From: Methylobacterium sp.
GTDB taxonomy: Bacteria > Pseudomonadota > Alphaproteobacteria > Rhizobiales > Beijerinckiaceae
DNA: 64,000 nt
Direction: 5' to 3'
Assembly: GCA_013823325.1 (NCBI GenBank)
Contig: PNLY01000010.1
Coordinates: 1 to 64,000, forward strand
In this document: positions 50,565 to 59,086 of the stretch, one piece after another
How positions within the stretch are numbered: the first letter of the stretch is position 1
Layout of the letters: each line of letters begins with the position of its first letter
The notes under the pieces: model-generated
Told to the model about the DNA's origin: nothing
What the model saw: only the letters and a program-made list of their open reading frames with translations
Database searches by the model: none
Translations under genes and position numbers: made by a program

Positions 50565-51047
50565 TCAGATGTTGAAGCGGATTTCGACGTTGCCGCTCGC
50601 GTCGGCACCGCCCATGAAGATGCAGTTCGGGACCGCGACGCACTTCGCGGAATCGGCCGCCGTCTCGATGTCGCCGACGAGCTTGCCGGTATCGGCCGTG
50701 ACGCGGACGTAGACCTGGCCGCCCTTGGCAGCCGTGCCCTGCGCGAGCTTGACGGTCATGTAGCCGCGCACGACAACGTCACAGAGCCCGGACGCCGGCG
50801 GGGTGGCCGTGCCCAGCGCCTCGTTGGCGGCGTTCGTCGGGTACGGGCGCTGGAGCAGGCCGTAGACGACGGTGGCGGCGTCGCCCGAGGCAATCGGCTG
50901 GACCTTGCCGGAGACGATCTTGACGAACACGCCGTACTTGGTCGGAGGCGTGCCGCTATCGATCTGCTGGGGCTCGGTGGTGGAGTTGGAAGGACGGGTG
51001 ACATCACCCGCGATGCCGGAGGGCATCCGATAGAGAAAGGCGACCAT
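50565..51047 (-). CDS. Capsid cement/decoration protein
   Basis: A 160-residue protein with small beta-rich repeats (KYGVFVKIVSGKVQPIASGDAATVVYGLLQRPYPT, GLCDVVVRGYMTVKLAQGTAAKGGQVYVRV). This is the Gp24-like structural cement family that sits between the DUF2213 and DUF2184 genes. It stabilises the expanded capsid. Confidence 0.82.
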   Translation of the reverse strand: MVAFLYRMPSGIAGDVTRPSNSTTEPQQIDSGTPPTKYGVFVKIVSGKVQPIASGDAATVVYGLLQRPYPTNAANEALGTATPPASGLCDVVVRGYMTVKLAQGTAAKGGQVYVRVTADTGKLVGDIETAADSAKCVAVPNCIFMGGADASGNVEIRFNI

Positions 51048-51059
51048 GTCGGATGCTCC

Positions 51060-52304
51060 TCAGCTGGCCTGTTTTGGGTTCCAGAACGCCCGGTTTTTGG
51101 CGTTCAGGTCGGCGGTCTTGACGGGTGCGCGCCCGAAGTCCTGGGTGGTGACACCGGGGCGGACGCCACCGGCGTTGTTCTTGGCGCGCATCAGCTCCGA
51201 GGCGCCGACGAAGACGGTCTGAAGCGCGGCCGGGTCCATCGTGTCGAAGGTGGCTTCGGCGCCGCCGAGGAAGGGCTCGATCGCCTGCTTGCCGGCGTCG
51301 GTGGCGTAGGCCGTAGCGAGCGCCTTGCGCTGGCAGGAGCAGACCGCCGCGTCCATCGCCTTGGCCGTGGCCTTGGCGTCGGTGGTCGGCAGGCGCAGTC
51401 CAGGCGCGATGATCTCGGCGCGGGCAACGGCGTCGCGGAAGCGCTTCGCAGCGGCATCCTTGGTCTTGCCGTCATCCTCGTCATCGTCGTCGCTGTCCTC
51501 GGTCTTGCACTCCTCGTCTTCCTTGTCGGAATCCTTGGTGGCGAGGGCGGCGACCTTGGCGTCGAGCGCCGCGATCGACTTGGTCAGCGTGTCCAGCACG
51601 GCCGAGTCGATGGTCAGCTTGACCACGCTGTCGCCGGTCTTGGCCTTCTCGTCTTCGTCGTCCTCGTCGGCATCGGAGGTCGGGGCCTCTTTCAGGGCCT
51701 CCTCCATCGCCGCCTCATCCTTCGACTTAAAGGCGCTGCGGACCCGATCCAGCCACGTCGGCTTCTTGGCCATGTTTTCGTCTCCGATTGCACACCGCGA
51801 ACCGCACCGGCCCATGGCCACAAGCGCTACGTGGTTGGCGATGATGTTCCGCTGAACCCCGCGGCCGGGCTCGATCTGCTCGTAATCGGCCTCGTACCCA
51901 GCCGAGACCTCGCGAATGTCGTCGTCGGTCACGAGCTTGATGGCGTCGCGACCAGTGATCAGGAGATCGGCAAGGATCACATCCTGATCGAGGCCGGCCC
52001 CGGCCCGTGGGTTTAGGACGATGCCCTTCGACAGCGCGTGCCAGTTGTCCGGCCCGACGAACTCGGAAGGGTGGTCGATCGTCACCGGCTTCCCGGCGAA
52101 CGACGCAACGGTCTCCTCGCGAAAGACCTCTTCGGCCGGCCGGTCGATGAAAATCTCTCCGACCATGTTGGCGTCGACCGGGACCTCGTAGGCCGCATAG
52201 ATCTGCTGGCCGACGCGCGCGATGGGCACGTCATGGCAGACCAGGAAGCCTTCAGGAGTGAGCGACCGCTTCGCTCCCAGCTGCGCTGTGGTGAAAAACC
52301 TCAT
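51060..52304 (-). CDS. DUF2213 head maturation/scaffold protein
   Basis: A 414-residue protein starting MRFFTTAQLGAKRSLTPEG; an upstream start would add 14 residues inside the previous gene. Residues 1-180 are DUF2213: IDHPSEFVGPDNW and EVSAGYEADYE with VALVAMGRCGSRCAI. The DUF2213 domain is thought to be the prohead protease. Residues about 190-330 are highly acidic and charged (DEDDEDEKAKTGD, DSDDDDEDDGKTKD) like a scaffold. The start overlaps the Mu-F-like gene by four bases. Confidence 0.85.
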   Translation of the reverse strand: MRFFTTAQLGAKRSLTPEGFLVCHDVPIARVGQQIYAAYEVPVDANMVGEIFIDRPAEEVFREETVASFAGKPVTIDHPSEFVGPDNWHALSKGIVLNPRAGAGLDQDVILADLLITGRDAIKLVTDDDIREVSAGYEADYEQIEPGRGVQRNIIANHVALVAMGRCGSRCAIGDENMAKKPTWLDRVRSAFKSKDEAAMEEALKEAPTSDADEDDEDEKAKTGDSVVKLTIDSAVLDTLTKSIAALDAKVAALATKDSDKEDEECKTEDSDDDDEDDGKTKDAAAKRFRDAVARAEIIAPGLRLPTTDAKATAKAMDAAVCSCQRKALATAYATDAGKQAIEPFLGGAEATFDTMDPAALQTVFVGASELMRAKNNAGGVRPGVTTQDFGRAPVKTADLNAKNRAFWNPKQAS

Positions 52305-53068
52305 AGGTCCGCTTCCGGGATGACTGGCTCGGCGTAACAACGACAATTCGGTAGCGCGCCGGCGTGACCCGTCATCCCGTCGAGCTCTGGCGGCTCGTCC
52401 CAGGCGACGAAGCGGCCTTCCATCTTTCGGTGCGAAGGGCGGACATCGCTGTCGCGGGAGGTCCGCCAGATATACCCCACGCTCCCGACCGCTTCGGCCC
52501 TGGCCATCGTGAGCATTGAGGATGCCCGGCCGACTTCCGTCCTCGCGATCAGGTTGGCCCGTGCTTTCGTGACATCGCCCGTTCGCATGATCTCGCGGGC
52601 GATCTCATCGGCGCGGGCGCCTGTCTCCTGCCCCTTGATCACCAGATTGTGGACACGCTCGGCGGCCTTGACCGGCAGGCTCTTGATGAGCCCGACCTGT
52701 TCGGCCATAGCGGACTTCATGACCTCGCCGACCGGCGTATGCCGGATGATGCGCCCGATCTCGGCGCCCATCTCCTGCGAGGCCTTCATCCAGGCGCGCT
52801 CATCACGCGCCGCCACATCCGTCAACATCCGGCGGGCGACAGACTTCGCCCAACCATCGATCAGGTCGGCGTAGCGGTTGAGAGCACTGCGAAGCGAGGC
52901 CTCGTTGCCGCCATCGATAAAGCCGAAGCCGGAGATGATGTCCGCGACGACGCGCGCCACCTTACGCAGCTGGCTCGCATACGCCTTTTCAGCCTTCCGG
53001 CTCCGGACCCACTCCGACCGGCTCGACCTTGTCCTTGTCTCCCGATCGTAGGTCAGCCGCTTCAGCAT
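52301..53068 (-). CDS. Mu gpF/SPP1 gp7-like head morphogenesis protein
   Basis: A 255-residue protein. The N-terminal half is helical. The C-terminal half holds the Mu-F motif: MRTGDVTKARANLIARTEVGRASSMLTMARAE and DSDVRPSHRKMEGRFVAWDEPP, with CRCYAEP at the end. It sits on the portal and is packaged as a minor head protein. Its first 80 bases overlap the end of the portal gene. Confidence 0.88.
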   Translation of the reverse strand: MLKRLTYDRETRTRSSRSEWVRSRKAEKAYASQLRKVARVVADIISGFGFIDGGNEASLRSALNRYADLIDGWAKSVARRMLTDVAARDERAWMKASQEMGAEIGRIIRHTPVGEVMKSAMAEQVGLIKSLPVKAAERVHNLVIKGQETGARADEIAREIMRTGDVTKARANLIARTEVGRASSMLTMARAEAVGSVGYIWRTSRDSDVRPSHRKMEGRFVAWDEPPELDGMTGHAGALPNCRCYAEPVIPEADL

Positions 53069-54431
53069 CGGGCATCATCTCGCTCGGATCAGGCGGCAAC
53101 TCGTCCGCGGCCTTGATCTCTTCGTCGCTGATCCCGGACCAGATGCCGGTGACGTCGGCCGACTGGCGAAGCTCGTTCAGCGCGGTCTTGTCGCTGACAA
53201 GGCCGGCTTCCTGCGCCGAGAGGACCGTCCTCGTGGTGATCTCCGCGACCTCAGCCTTCTCCTTGTCGGAGAGCTGCCAGAGGGACTCGAACTCGAAGGA
53301 GAAATTCTCCGGCGGGTCCTCACCGAGGATCGACCGATAGGCCACATCCAGAACGCGCCCGAGCGGGATGCGCAGGGTGCTTTCCTGCTTCTGGGTCACG
53401 CCGTCGTAATATGTGCGAAGGTCGCTCTCGCCCGTCGAATTCAGCCCGGCCGGGCTTTGGCCGAAGAGGCGGACCAGCGGGATTTGCAAGGCGCCCGACA
53501 GCTGCTGACCGAACTGGAGCAGGACATCGGACAGACCCGAGAACGAATAGGCGTGGGTCTCGAATTTGTCGGTGGAGTCGAGCAGGGTCAGCCCCTCGTT
53601 CGACTGCATCGAGCGGATCAGGTCGACTTGTTTCAGCACCGCCTCGAAGGGCTTGCCGCCGATCGCGATCAGCTCCCGAAGCTTCTCGATCGAATAGGTG
53701 CGCAGATGAGCCTTGTAGACGAGTTGGGCAGCGCCCTGGCTGGTGCTGTCGTATGCGACCAGCTGGTCATAGATCCGCTCTGCGACGCTCTGGCCCCAGC
53801 CGTTTTCTGCGATGCGCTGCTGGTAGGGGAGCCGGACACCTTCGAGCCTGACTATCCGGGTGTGGTGCACCCGCTCGCCGGATAGCGGCAGCCACGGGTT
53901 GGGGAGGATGTCGTAGCTCTCTGGCTGGCCCATCTCCGGGCCGTATTCCTCGATCATGTTGACGACGGAAGGCTGGATCATCCAGCGGTCCAGCACCATC
54001 AGACCCTTGAACTGGCCGGGCGCGATCGTCTCTGGGCGGAGCCGGGTTGCGGGTTTCTGCCCGTCGATCAGCATGACCGCGATGCAGCCCCCATAGAGGC
54101 GAGCCCACTTCACGGTCTCCTCGAGCGAACGCCAGACGCCGAGGTCGCGCATGCCGGCCTGGAGCCGGTCGATCTTCTCGGCGTCGTCCACGCCCTTGAT
54201 GTCCACGCCGGCGCGGGTCATGTCCTCCGCGACAACGTCGACCGCCTGCCCGATGATCCAACTGGTGCGATACATCGCCTCAAGCAGGATGCGGTTACGG
54301 CTGATGAAGTTGTTGTGATAGGTCGACTGGCTGAACTGGTTTCCGGCGCCATATCCGAGACGGGCCTGAAAGTTGACGAAGCCGTCAGCAGTCAGCGCCC
54401 GCGACGGGACGCGGATGCGAGGCTTGGTCAT
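52989..54431 (-). CDS. Portal protein (DUF1073)
   Basis: A 480-residue protein. SRNRILLEAMYRTSWIIGQAVDVVAEDMTRAGVDI at the N-terminus, WARLYGGCIAVMLIDGQ, LMVLDRWMI and IPLVRLFGQSPAGLNSTGESDLRTYYDGVTQKQE are the DUF1073 portal pattern. It forms the dodecamer at the capsid vertex through which DNA is packaged. Databases sometimes label this family as anti-CBASS Acb1; the full length, the head-gene context and the motifs support portal. The last part overlaps the gene downstream. Confidence 0.9.
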   Translation of the reverse strand: MTKPRIRVPSRALTADGFVNFQARLGYGAGNQFSQSTYHNNFISRNRILLEAMYRTSWIIGQAVDVVAEDMTRAGVDIKGVDDAEKIDRLQAGMRDLGVWRSLEETVKWARLYGGCIAVMLIDGQKPATRLRPETIAPGQFKGLMVLDRWMIQPSVVNMIEEYGPEMGQPESYDILPNPWLPLSGERVHHTRIVRLEGVRLPYQQRIAENGWGQSVAERIYDQLVAYDSTSQGAAQLVYKAHLRTYSIEKLRELIAIGGKPFEAVLKQVDLIRSMQSNEGLTLLDSTDKFETHAYSFSGLSDVLLQFGQQLSGALQIPLVRLFGQSPAGLNSTGESDLRTYYDGVTQKQESTLRIPLGRVLDVAYRSILGEDPPENFSFEFESLWQLSDKEKAEVAEITTRTVLSAQEAGLVSDKTALNELRQSADVTGIWSGISDEEIKAADELPPDPSEMMPDAEAADLRSGDKDKVEPVGVGPEPEG

Positions 54432-54437
54432 GTTCTG

Positions 54438-55656
54438 TCAGCCTGCGAGTTTCGACCACACCCCGAGGCCGCCGCGGGCCTGAATGTATCCGTCCAGCCC
54501 ATAGCGGACGGCGTCGATGCCATGGTTCCATTTGTCGACGATGATCGGCAGGATATCGCCGGTGACCTTGTCGACCTTGTACGCGTAGAGCCTGAATTCC
54601 TGGGCGAGATGAACGCAGCGCTCGTGCACGACGATGCGCTTGAAGCCCTTCATGTGCGCGATGCCGTCTTCGACGCTGCCCGGCCATTTCTCGGCGGCTT
54701 CGATATTGAAGCCCTGCCGGCGCATGTAGCTGATCGTCTCGGGCCGGGCGCTGTCAGCCTTGATGGGCCACTGCCGGGCGCCGGGGACGCTGTCGAAGAG
54801 CTGCGGCGTCTCGTCGATCTCCACCCCGTGGCCATACGCCTCGTGCGAGATGAACAGCGTCTCGTCATCGAGCCAGAACCTGACCAGCGTGGTCGGATCG
54901 TTTGCAAAGCCCCAGTCGGCGCCGAAGAATATCCGCGTGCCCTCTGGCGGGTCATCGAACGTCTCGACCGAAACCCGGCGCCGGAAAATGACCGCCTCCG
55001 AGATGGTGACGTAGCCGCCGTTCCAGACGTGCTCGAAATCGTCCGGGTTGCGGCCCTGATCCGTCAGCATCTCCTTGCGGAGCACGTCCGGGAAGAACGG
55101 GTTGTCGCGCCAGTTGGCCTGGACGACAGTCGCCTCGGGCGCCGGTATGCAGTTCTCGCCTCGCAGCAGCTTGTCGACAGGGTCGTCGGGGCTGCTAGGG
55201 TTCCATGTGAACCACAACTCTGACCCGGGCTTGCGGATCGTCGGGCGAAGCAGCTTCAGGCTGTGCGCCGACAGCGACTGCGCTTCCTCGACCCAGGCTC
55301 CGTCATACCCTTCCAGCGACTTGATCGAGTCCGCGGTATGGTTCTGCATGCCCTGGAATATGATCAGCCCGTCGCCGGGTGTCTTGATCTCCACCTTCTG
55401 GACCTCGAACTTTCGTCCGACGCCGAGCGCTTCAATCTTGTCCTCGATCAGCCGCTTGACCGACTGCTCAAGGCTCTTCTGGACCTCGCGGATGCAGACC
55501 CAGCGAAGGCCAGGCTGCATCAGTGCGCGCTCGACGAGCGCCTCGGCAAAGAAATGCGACTTGCCGGAGCCTTCGTCCCCCCCATGCGCCCTTGTAGCGC
55601 GCCGGCGCTAGCAAGGGCACGAAGACGCGAGGCGTGGGGATGTCTAAGCAACTCAC
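54438..55656 (-). CDS. Terminase large subunit, interrupted by a frameshift
   Basis: The DNA-packaging motor. A GTG at 55656 starts MSCLDIPTPRVFVPLLAPARYKG (the usual N-terminus of this family), then at a run of seven G (55577-55583 on the plus strand as C) the zero frame leaves the conserved sequence. The Walker A GSGKSHFFAE and all later parts (CIREVQKSLEQSVKRL, Walker B-like AWVEEAQ, FFGADWGFANDPTT nuclease motif) follow in another frame. With six G the reading frame would be continuous and the spacing from RYKGA to GSGKS would match the family. As written the gene is split; the downstream piece has an open frame from 55520. Confidence 0.88.
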
Positions 55657-56321
55657 CGCCTGTGGTCCTCCGGGCTAAATGCTGCCTCTGGAGCCCAGCC
55701 CCGCGATAAGCGATACCTGACCTTCGAAGGCTCTATGCCGAACTGATCGCACCATGCCTGCAACGTCTTGGAGTCGCCGCCTATCGTGATGATCCTGTTC
55801 GACCTCTTGTTATTGGCCTGCGTCTTGGCCTCTGCCCATCGGCAGTTGCTGGGCTCGTAGTTGCCGCCGTTCTCGATGCGGTCGATTGTGTGACCGTCTG
55901 GCCGGTTGCCCATATCAGCGTAGAACGCCGCGAAATCATCCCATCTGCTGCAAACCGCGATACCGCGACCGCCATAGTCGGCGTAGTCGGTATCGTTGGG
56001 GTTAGAGCAACGCGCCCGCATATCCTTCCAGCTTCGATATTCTCGCGGCTGTCGGCGCGAAAGACCGTGCGTCGAGTTACGGTTGACTATGGCCTCTGTA
56101 TGAAGGCACCCGCAAGATGCTGTGTGACCAGACCGGGCAGACTTAATCCTCACATCCTTGATTCTGCCGCAATCGCACCTGAACCGCCACAAATGGTTGT
56201 TCTGTGACGATTCCCTCTCAATCAAGGAAAGAGCCACAAGGCGACCAAAGCGTTGCCCCTCATAGTCTTTGATAGACCTGTTGCGCTGGCGCCCCGGCAA
56301 AATCTCTGTCTTAATAACCAT
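55653..56321 (-). CDS. HNH endonuclease (homing-type) between the terminase genes
   Basis: A 222-residue protein. Residues 15-75 have a Zn-binding-like part (FRCDCGRIKDVRIKS, HTASCGCLHTEAI). Residues about 85-165 are the HNH-like unit with HGLSRRQPREYRSWKDMRARC and DYADYGGRGIAVCSRWDDFAAFYADMGNRPDGHTIDRIENGGNYEPSNCRWAEA, the plan of phage HNH endonucleases of the HNH-AP2 kind. The last 45 residues look DNA-binding. It lies between terS and terL and overlaps the GTG of terL, as mobile endonucleases often do. Confidence 0.85.
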   Translation of the reverse strand: MVIKTEILPGRQRNRSIKDYEGQRFGRLVALSLIERESSQNNHLWRFRCDCGRIKDVRIKSARSGHTASCGCLHTEAIVNRNSTHGLSRRQPREYRSWKDMRARCSNPNDTDYADYGGRGIAVCSRWDDFAAFYADMGNRPDGHTIDRIENGGNYEPSNCRWAEAKTQANNKRSNRIITIGGDSKTLQAWCDQFGIEPSKVRYRLSRGWAPEAAFSPEDHRR

Positions 56322-56359
56322 TGAAAGCCCTCTTTTGGACCTTCATAAGGTACCTCATA

Positions 56360-56845
56360 TCAAGCGGAATGGCCACCCTCTCCGTCTGAATTTCGAGGGT
56401 CGACGATGACACGGCGGATCGCCTCAACTTGCACCGGGCCGCCGTCGGCGCCGCTCAGCTCGACCTGATGCTTGTCGCTGTACTTCTTCGGCTGAAGCTT
56501 GCCGGCCATCCATTTGCGGGCTTCGACGCGAAGGGCCGACCGCCGAAGCGCCTCGCCATTCTCGCGCCAGCCAATGTTCTCGCCCTCGTCGTTCTTCCGC
56601 TCCATCCAATCGTTCGTGCCGTCGTCGGCAATCTCGAGGATTTCGTCGAAGAGCGCGTCGGCCTGAGCTTCGCGCGCACGGGCGTACTGATCCGAGAATG
56701 GCTTGTTCTCATTCAGCCACTTGAAGACCGTGCTGGTGGCCGGCATCCCTTCATCCGCACAAATCGACCGAAGGCTGTGGCCGTCGGCGATGCGCTCGCA
56801 GATGAGATCGGCAACTGCCTGGGTGAACTCGGACTGGCGAGCCAT
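56360..56845 (-). CDS. Terminase small subunit
   Basis: A 161-residue protein. It opens MARQSEFTQAVADLICERIADGHSLRSICADEGMPATSTVFKWLNEN, a helix-turn-helix of the terminase small-subunit type, then FSDQYARAREAQADALFDEILEIADDGTND and LRVEARKWMAGKLQPKKYSDKHQVELSG. It recognises phage DNA and recruits the large subunit. It is the first gene after the terminator at 56870-56897. Confidence 0.88.
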   Translation of the reverse strand: MARQSEFTQAVADLICERIADGHSLRSICADEGMPATSTVFKWLNENKPFSDQYARAREAQADALFDEILEIADDGTNDWMERKNDEGENIGWRENGEALRRSALRVEARKWMAGKLQPKKYSDKHQVELSGADGGPVQVEAIRRVIVDPRNSDGEGGHSA

Positions 56846-56869
56846 GAGAACCTACTGGTGGGACGCAGC

Positions 56870-56897
56870 AAAAAGCCCGATCGCGAGGACCGGGCTT
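56870..56897 (-). terminator. Rho-independent terminator before the terminase genes
   Basis: On the minus strand AAGCCCG (56897-56891) pairs with CGGGCTT (56879-56873) around an eleven-base loop, and a run of T follows (56874-56870). It lies between the end of the early genes (57072) and the start of the terminase small subunit (56845), so late transcription must pass or be regulated here. Confidence 0.78.
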
Positions 56898-57071
56898 CAG
56901 CGCCTTGGGGCGGCGGTACATCCGCGCTCGCCCCAGGAAGGGGGATTTCAGGGACAAGCCTCCAAACCATGCGGTGGCATGACGGGGTCCGGGGAGCATC
57001 AGCCGAAGCGAGCACACGCGCCGAACAATCCGTGAACATCGTCTCGCACATATCGCGCGGGCGCGCAAGCG

Positions 57072-57281
57072 TTAAGCGGGATCACCGTCGTCCTTAAGCT
57101 CTTGCTCGGGTAGCTTTTCCTCGGCGAGCTTCGTATAGCGCTCTCGCTCCTCCTCAGTTGCCGGATTGACCTGAGCATCTGGCCCAGATCCTCGCTTAAC
57201 GAACTCGGGTCTCCAGGGCCGGCCCGGGTGGTCTCTCTCAAACATTTCACCGGCGAGCTTATCCACCACGTCGCGCTTCAT
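57072..57281 (-). CDS. Small hypothetical phage protein
   Basis: A 69-residue protein starting MKRDVVDKLAGEMFERDHPG. It is charged and helical in the second half (ATEEERERYTKLAEEKLPEQ). Not recognised. It is the last gene before the terminator and the late genes. Confidence 0.6.
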   Translation of the reverse strand: MKRDVVDKLAGEMFERDHPGRPWRPEFVKRGSGPDAQVNPATEEERERYTKLAEEKLPEQELKDDGDPA

Positions 57282-57315
57282 ACTTCGGCCTTTCGCCCTT
57301 AACACCCCGATCCTT

Positions 57316-57996
57316 TCAGGCAGCGCGCAATGAAGCAAGCGTCAGCGTGGCTTGAACCTTTCTCCCGAACGCCTCGATCAGCACCTTGGCTTCATCCAGG
57401 CCGATGCAGTCCACGATTGTCGCCTGTAGCCGCATGAACGGCCCTTCAATGATGGTTGCAGCATCGCCGCGGCTGAATGGTGCCTTCGGCTGTTCTGGCT
57501 TCGGCGCTTTGATTCCGTTCTGGTAATCGGCGATCGCGCGCAGGGCGGCGGCCGGCACGCGCACCCAGCCATTGCTGTCTGAAACGATCGCTTGGACACC
57601 GTCGATGTCGAAGACGCTGCCAATGGGTTTGCCCTTGACGATGAAGCGCTGAGGCTCGGCTTCACCGGCGAGTAGCGGGCCTGTGGCGAACAGATATCGC
57701 GGGAAGGTCGCGATATCGGCGTCGAACGTGGTGCGCTTGCCGACAGTGACGGTCTTGTGCTCGCTGGGCCAGAACACCGAACATCCGGCCTCCTCAAGCC
57801 CGGCTTGAGCACGCGCCTCGCCGCGCGGAGAGGTGAAGATCAGAAACCATTTCGTCTTGGGCCGAAGATCGAGCTCGGGTGCTGGATTCAGCTTCCGGAT
57901 CTCGCGACGCTCGCCCGGCTCAGGCGGCTGCGCCGCTGCCTTTGCGGCTGCTTTGGCCCATCGATCCTGGCGCCGGTTGCTGTTCGACTTGGCCAT
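57316..57996 (-). CDS. NusG-like transcription (anti)termination factor
   Basis: A 226-residue protein started at MAKSNSNRRQDRWAK. Residues about 45-125 look like an NGN domain (KTKWFLIFTSPRGEARAQAGLEEAGCSVFWPSEH, ATFPRYLFATG). Residues about 178-225 (APFSRGDAATIIEGPFMRLQATIVDCIG) form a KOW domain. NusG-family proteins bind the clamp helices of RNA polymerase. The gene is next to a terminator that separates early and late genes, so an antiterminator of the late operon is a reasonable guess. Confidence 0.8.
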   Translation of the reverse strand: MAKSNSNRRQDRWAKAAAKAAAQPPEPGERREIRKLNPAPELDLRPKTKWFLIFTSPRGEARAQAGLEEAGCSVFWPSEHKTVTVGKRTTFDADIATFPRYLFATGPLLAGEAEPQRFIVKGKPIGSVFDIDGVQAIVSDSNGWVRVPAAALRAIADYQNGIKAPKPEQPKAPFSRGDAATIIEGPFMRLQATIVDCIGLDEAKVLIEAFGRKVQATLTLASLRAA

Positions 57997-58010
57997 CGGA
58001 GAATGCTCGG

Positions 58011-58880
58011 TCAGTGGTGGACTTGCGCGGCGAAATACCAGCCGTCGGCTTGCTGCTCGGGGTAGAACTTGCAGAGGCCTGGCTTGTGGCCGGCCTTGAC
58101 CCTGGCGAACCATTCCTCGGTGTCGCGCTTGACGAATATCTGCTCGGGACGGTCGGACATGGCCGCGACGGCGTAGTCGTTCCACCGCTCCTGGTTGAGC
58201 CAGGTTACGGCCTGAGCACATTTCTCGGTGCCAGCGCGCCCTGCCCTGCGCTCGATCTCGGCGAAGCGCTTGGCGCCGGCGATGATGGCCGCCGGTTCGG
58301 CCCCGCGCTTCACGGCCCGTTCGAACTTCTCCTTGGCCGGTTTCTTCGGATCCGAGGCCTCGCCGCGATGGGGATAGGCCTTCCAGAATTCATCGAAATC
58401 CGCATCCGGCGCTGGTCGCGTCGGCTTGCCGACCGACCGAACGTTGGTCGTAGAGCTCTTGGATTCAGGATTGGGTTCTTTCTTCCCTTCCCTATCCTCT
58501 CCTAATAGCTCTGCGTCCGCTGAGCGTTCGTTGAGCGGACGTTCAGCGTTCGCTTGACGGGCTGCGACCGATGCGCGAGCGGAGGCCTTTGCCTTGGCGG
58601 ACTTTTGCTGAGCGACCGCGATTTCTTGGTCTATGCGGGCGTGTCGCCAATCGTCGCCATCGATATCGAAGAACTCTTCGAGGGTCGGCTTGGCGGCCGC
58701 CCACTCGGCATCAGTCATGCGGGCGATGCGCGCGAGCTTTCGATCGTCAGCCGGCAGCGGCTTCTCCCGCTGCCAGTAATTCATGATCAGCATGAGATAG
58801 GCGCCGTGCTCGGCCGCGCTGAGGTGCGCGGTGTCGGCGAGATAATCGGCGACGAAAAGCGGCATGTACGGGGCACTCAC
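58011..58880 (-). CDS. DUF1376 replication-associated phage protein
   Basis: A 289-residue protein from a GTG at 58880, with GGAGG seven bases upstream, in a GTGA overlap with the previous stop. MPLFVADYLADTAHLSAAEHGAYLMLIMNYWQREKPLPADDRKLARIARMTDAEW is the DUF1376 domain, found in phage genes close to replication functions. The middle is low-complexity and charged; the C-terminal part has FWKAYPHRGEASDPKKPAKEKFERAVKRGA, typical of phage replication initiator-like proteins. Confidence 0.82.
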   Translation of the reverse strand: MSAPYMPLFVADYLADTAHLSAAEHGAYLMLIMNYWQREKPLPADDRKLARIARMTDAEWAAAKPTLEEFFDIDGDDWRHARIDQEIAVAQQKSAKAKASARASVAARQANAERPLNERSADAELLGEDREGKKEPNPESKSSTTNVRSVGKPTRPAPDADFDEFWKAYPHRGEASDPKKPAKEKFERAVKRGAEPAAIIAGAKRFAEIERRAGRAGTEKCAQAVTWLNQERWNDYAVAAMSDRPEQIFVKRDTEEWFARVKAGHKPGLCKFYPEQQADGWYFAAQVHH

Positions 58881-59086
58881 CGCAGCGCCTCCAACTCTTC
58901 GACCTTGAGCGCGACAGACCAGCCGACGGGACCGCCGTCGAGCTCGACATAGATGCGGTCTAGACCGCAGGGGCGGCCGCGGTAAGCGCGTTGGATCGTG
59001 CCGTGCTTGCCGGCGTGCTCGCCTGCGATGACGCGGACGCGGGCGCCTTGGGAGAGAGGATCGGGTTGGAGAGCGGCGCGGGTCAT
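58877..59086 (-). CDS. Small KOW-like phage protein
   Basis: A 69-residue protein starting MTRAALQPDPLSQGARVRVI. ARVRVIAGEHAGKHGTIQRAYRG reads as a KOW-like beta motif. It overlaps the DUF1376 gene by four bases. Function unknown; RNA or ribosome/RNAP contact is possible. Confidence 0.65.
   Translation of the reverse strand: MTRAALQPDPLSQGARVRVIAGEHAGKHGTIQRAYRGRPCGLDRIYVELDGGPVGWSVALKVEELEALR

Noticed and set aside
52989-54431. Anti-CBASS (Acb1) protein
   Set aside because: The DUF1073 family is sometimes given this name, but the 480-residue length, portal motifs and head-gene order fit a portal protein.
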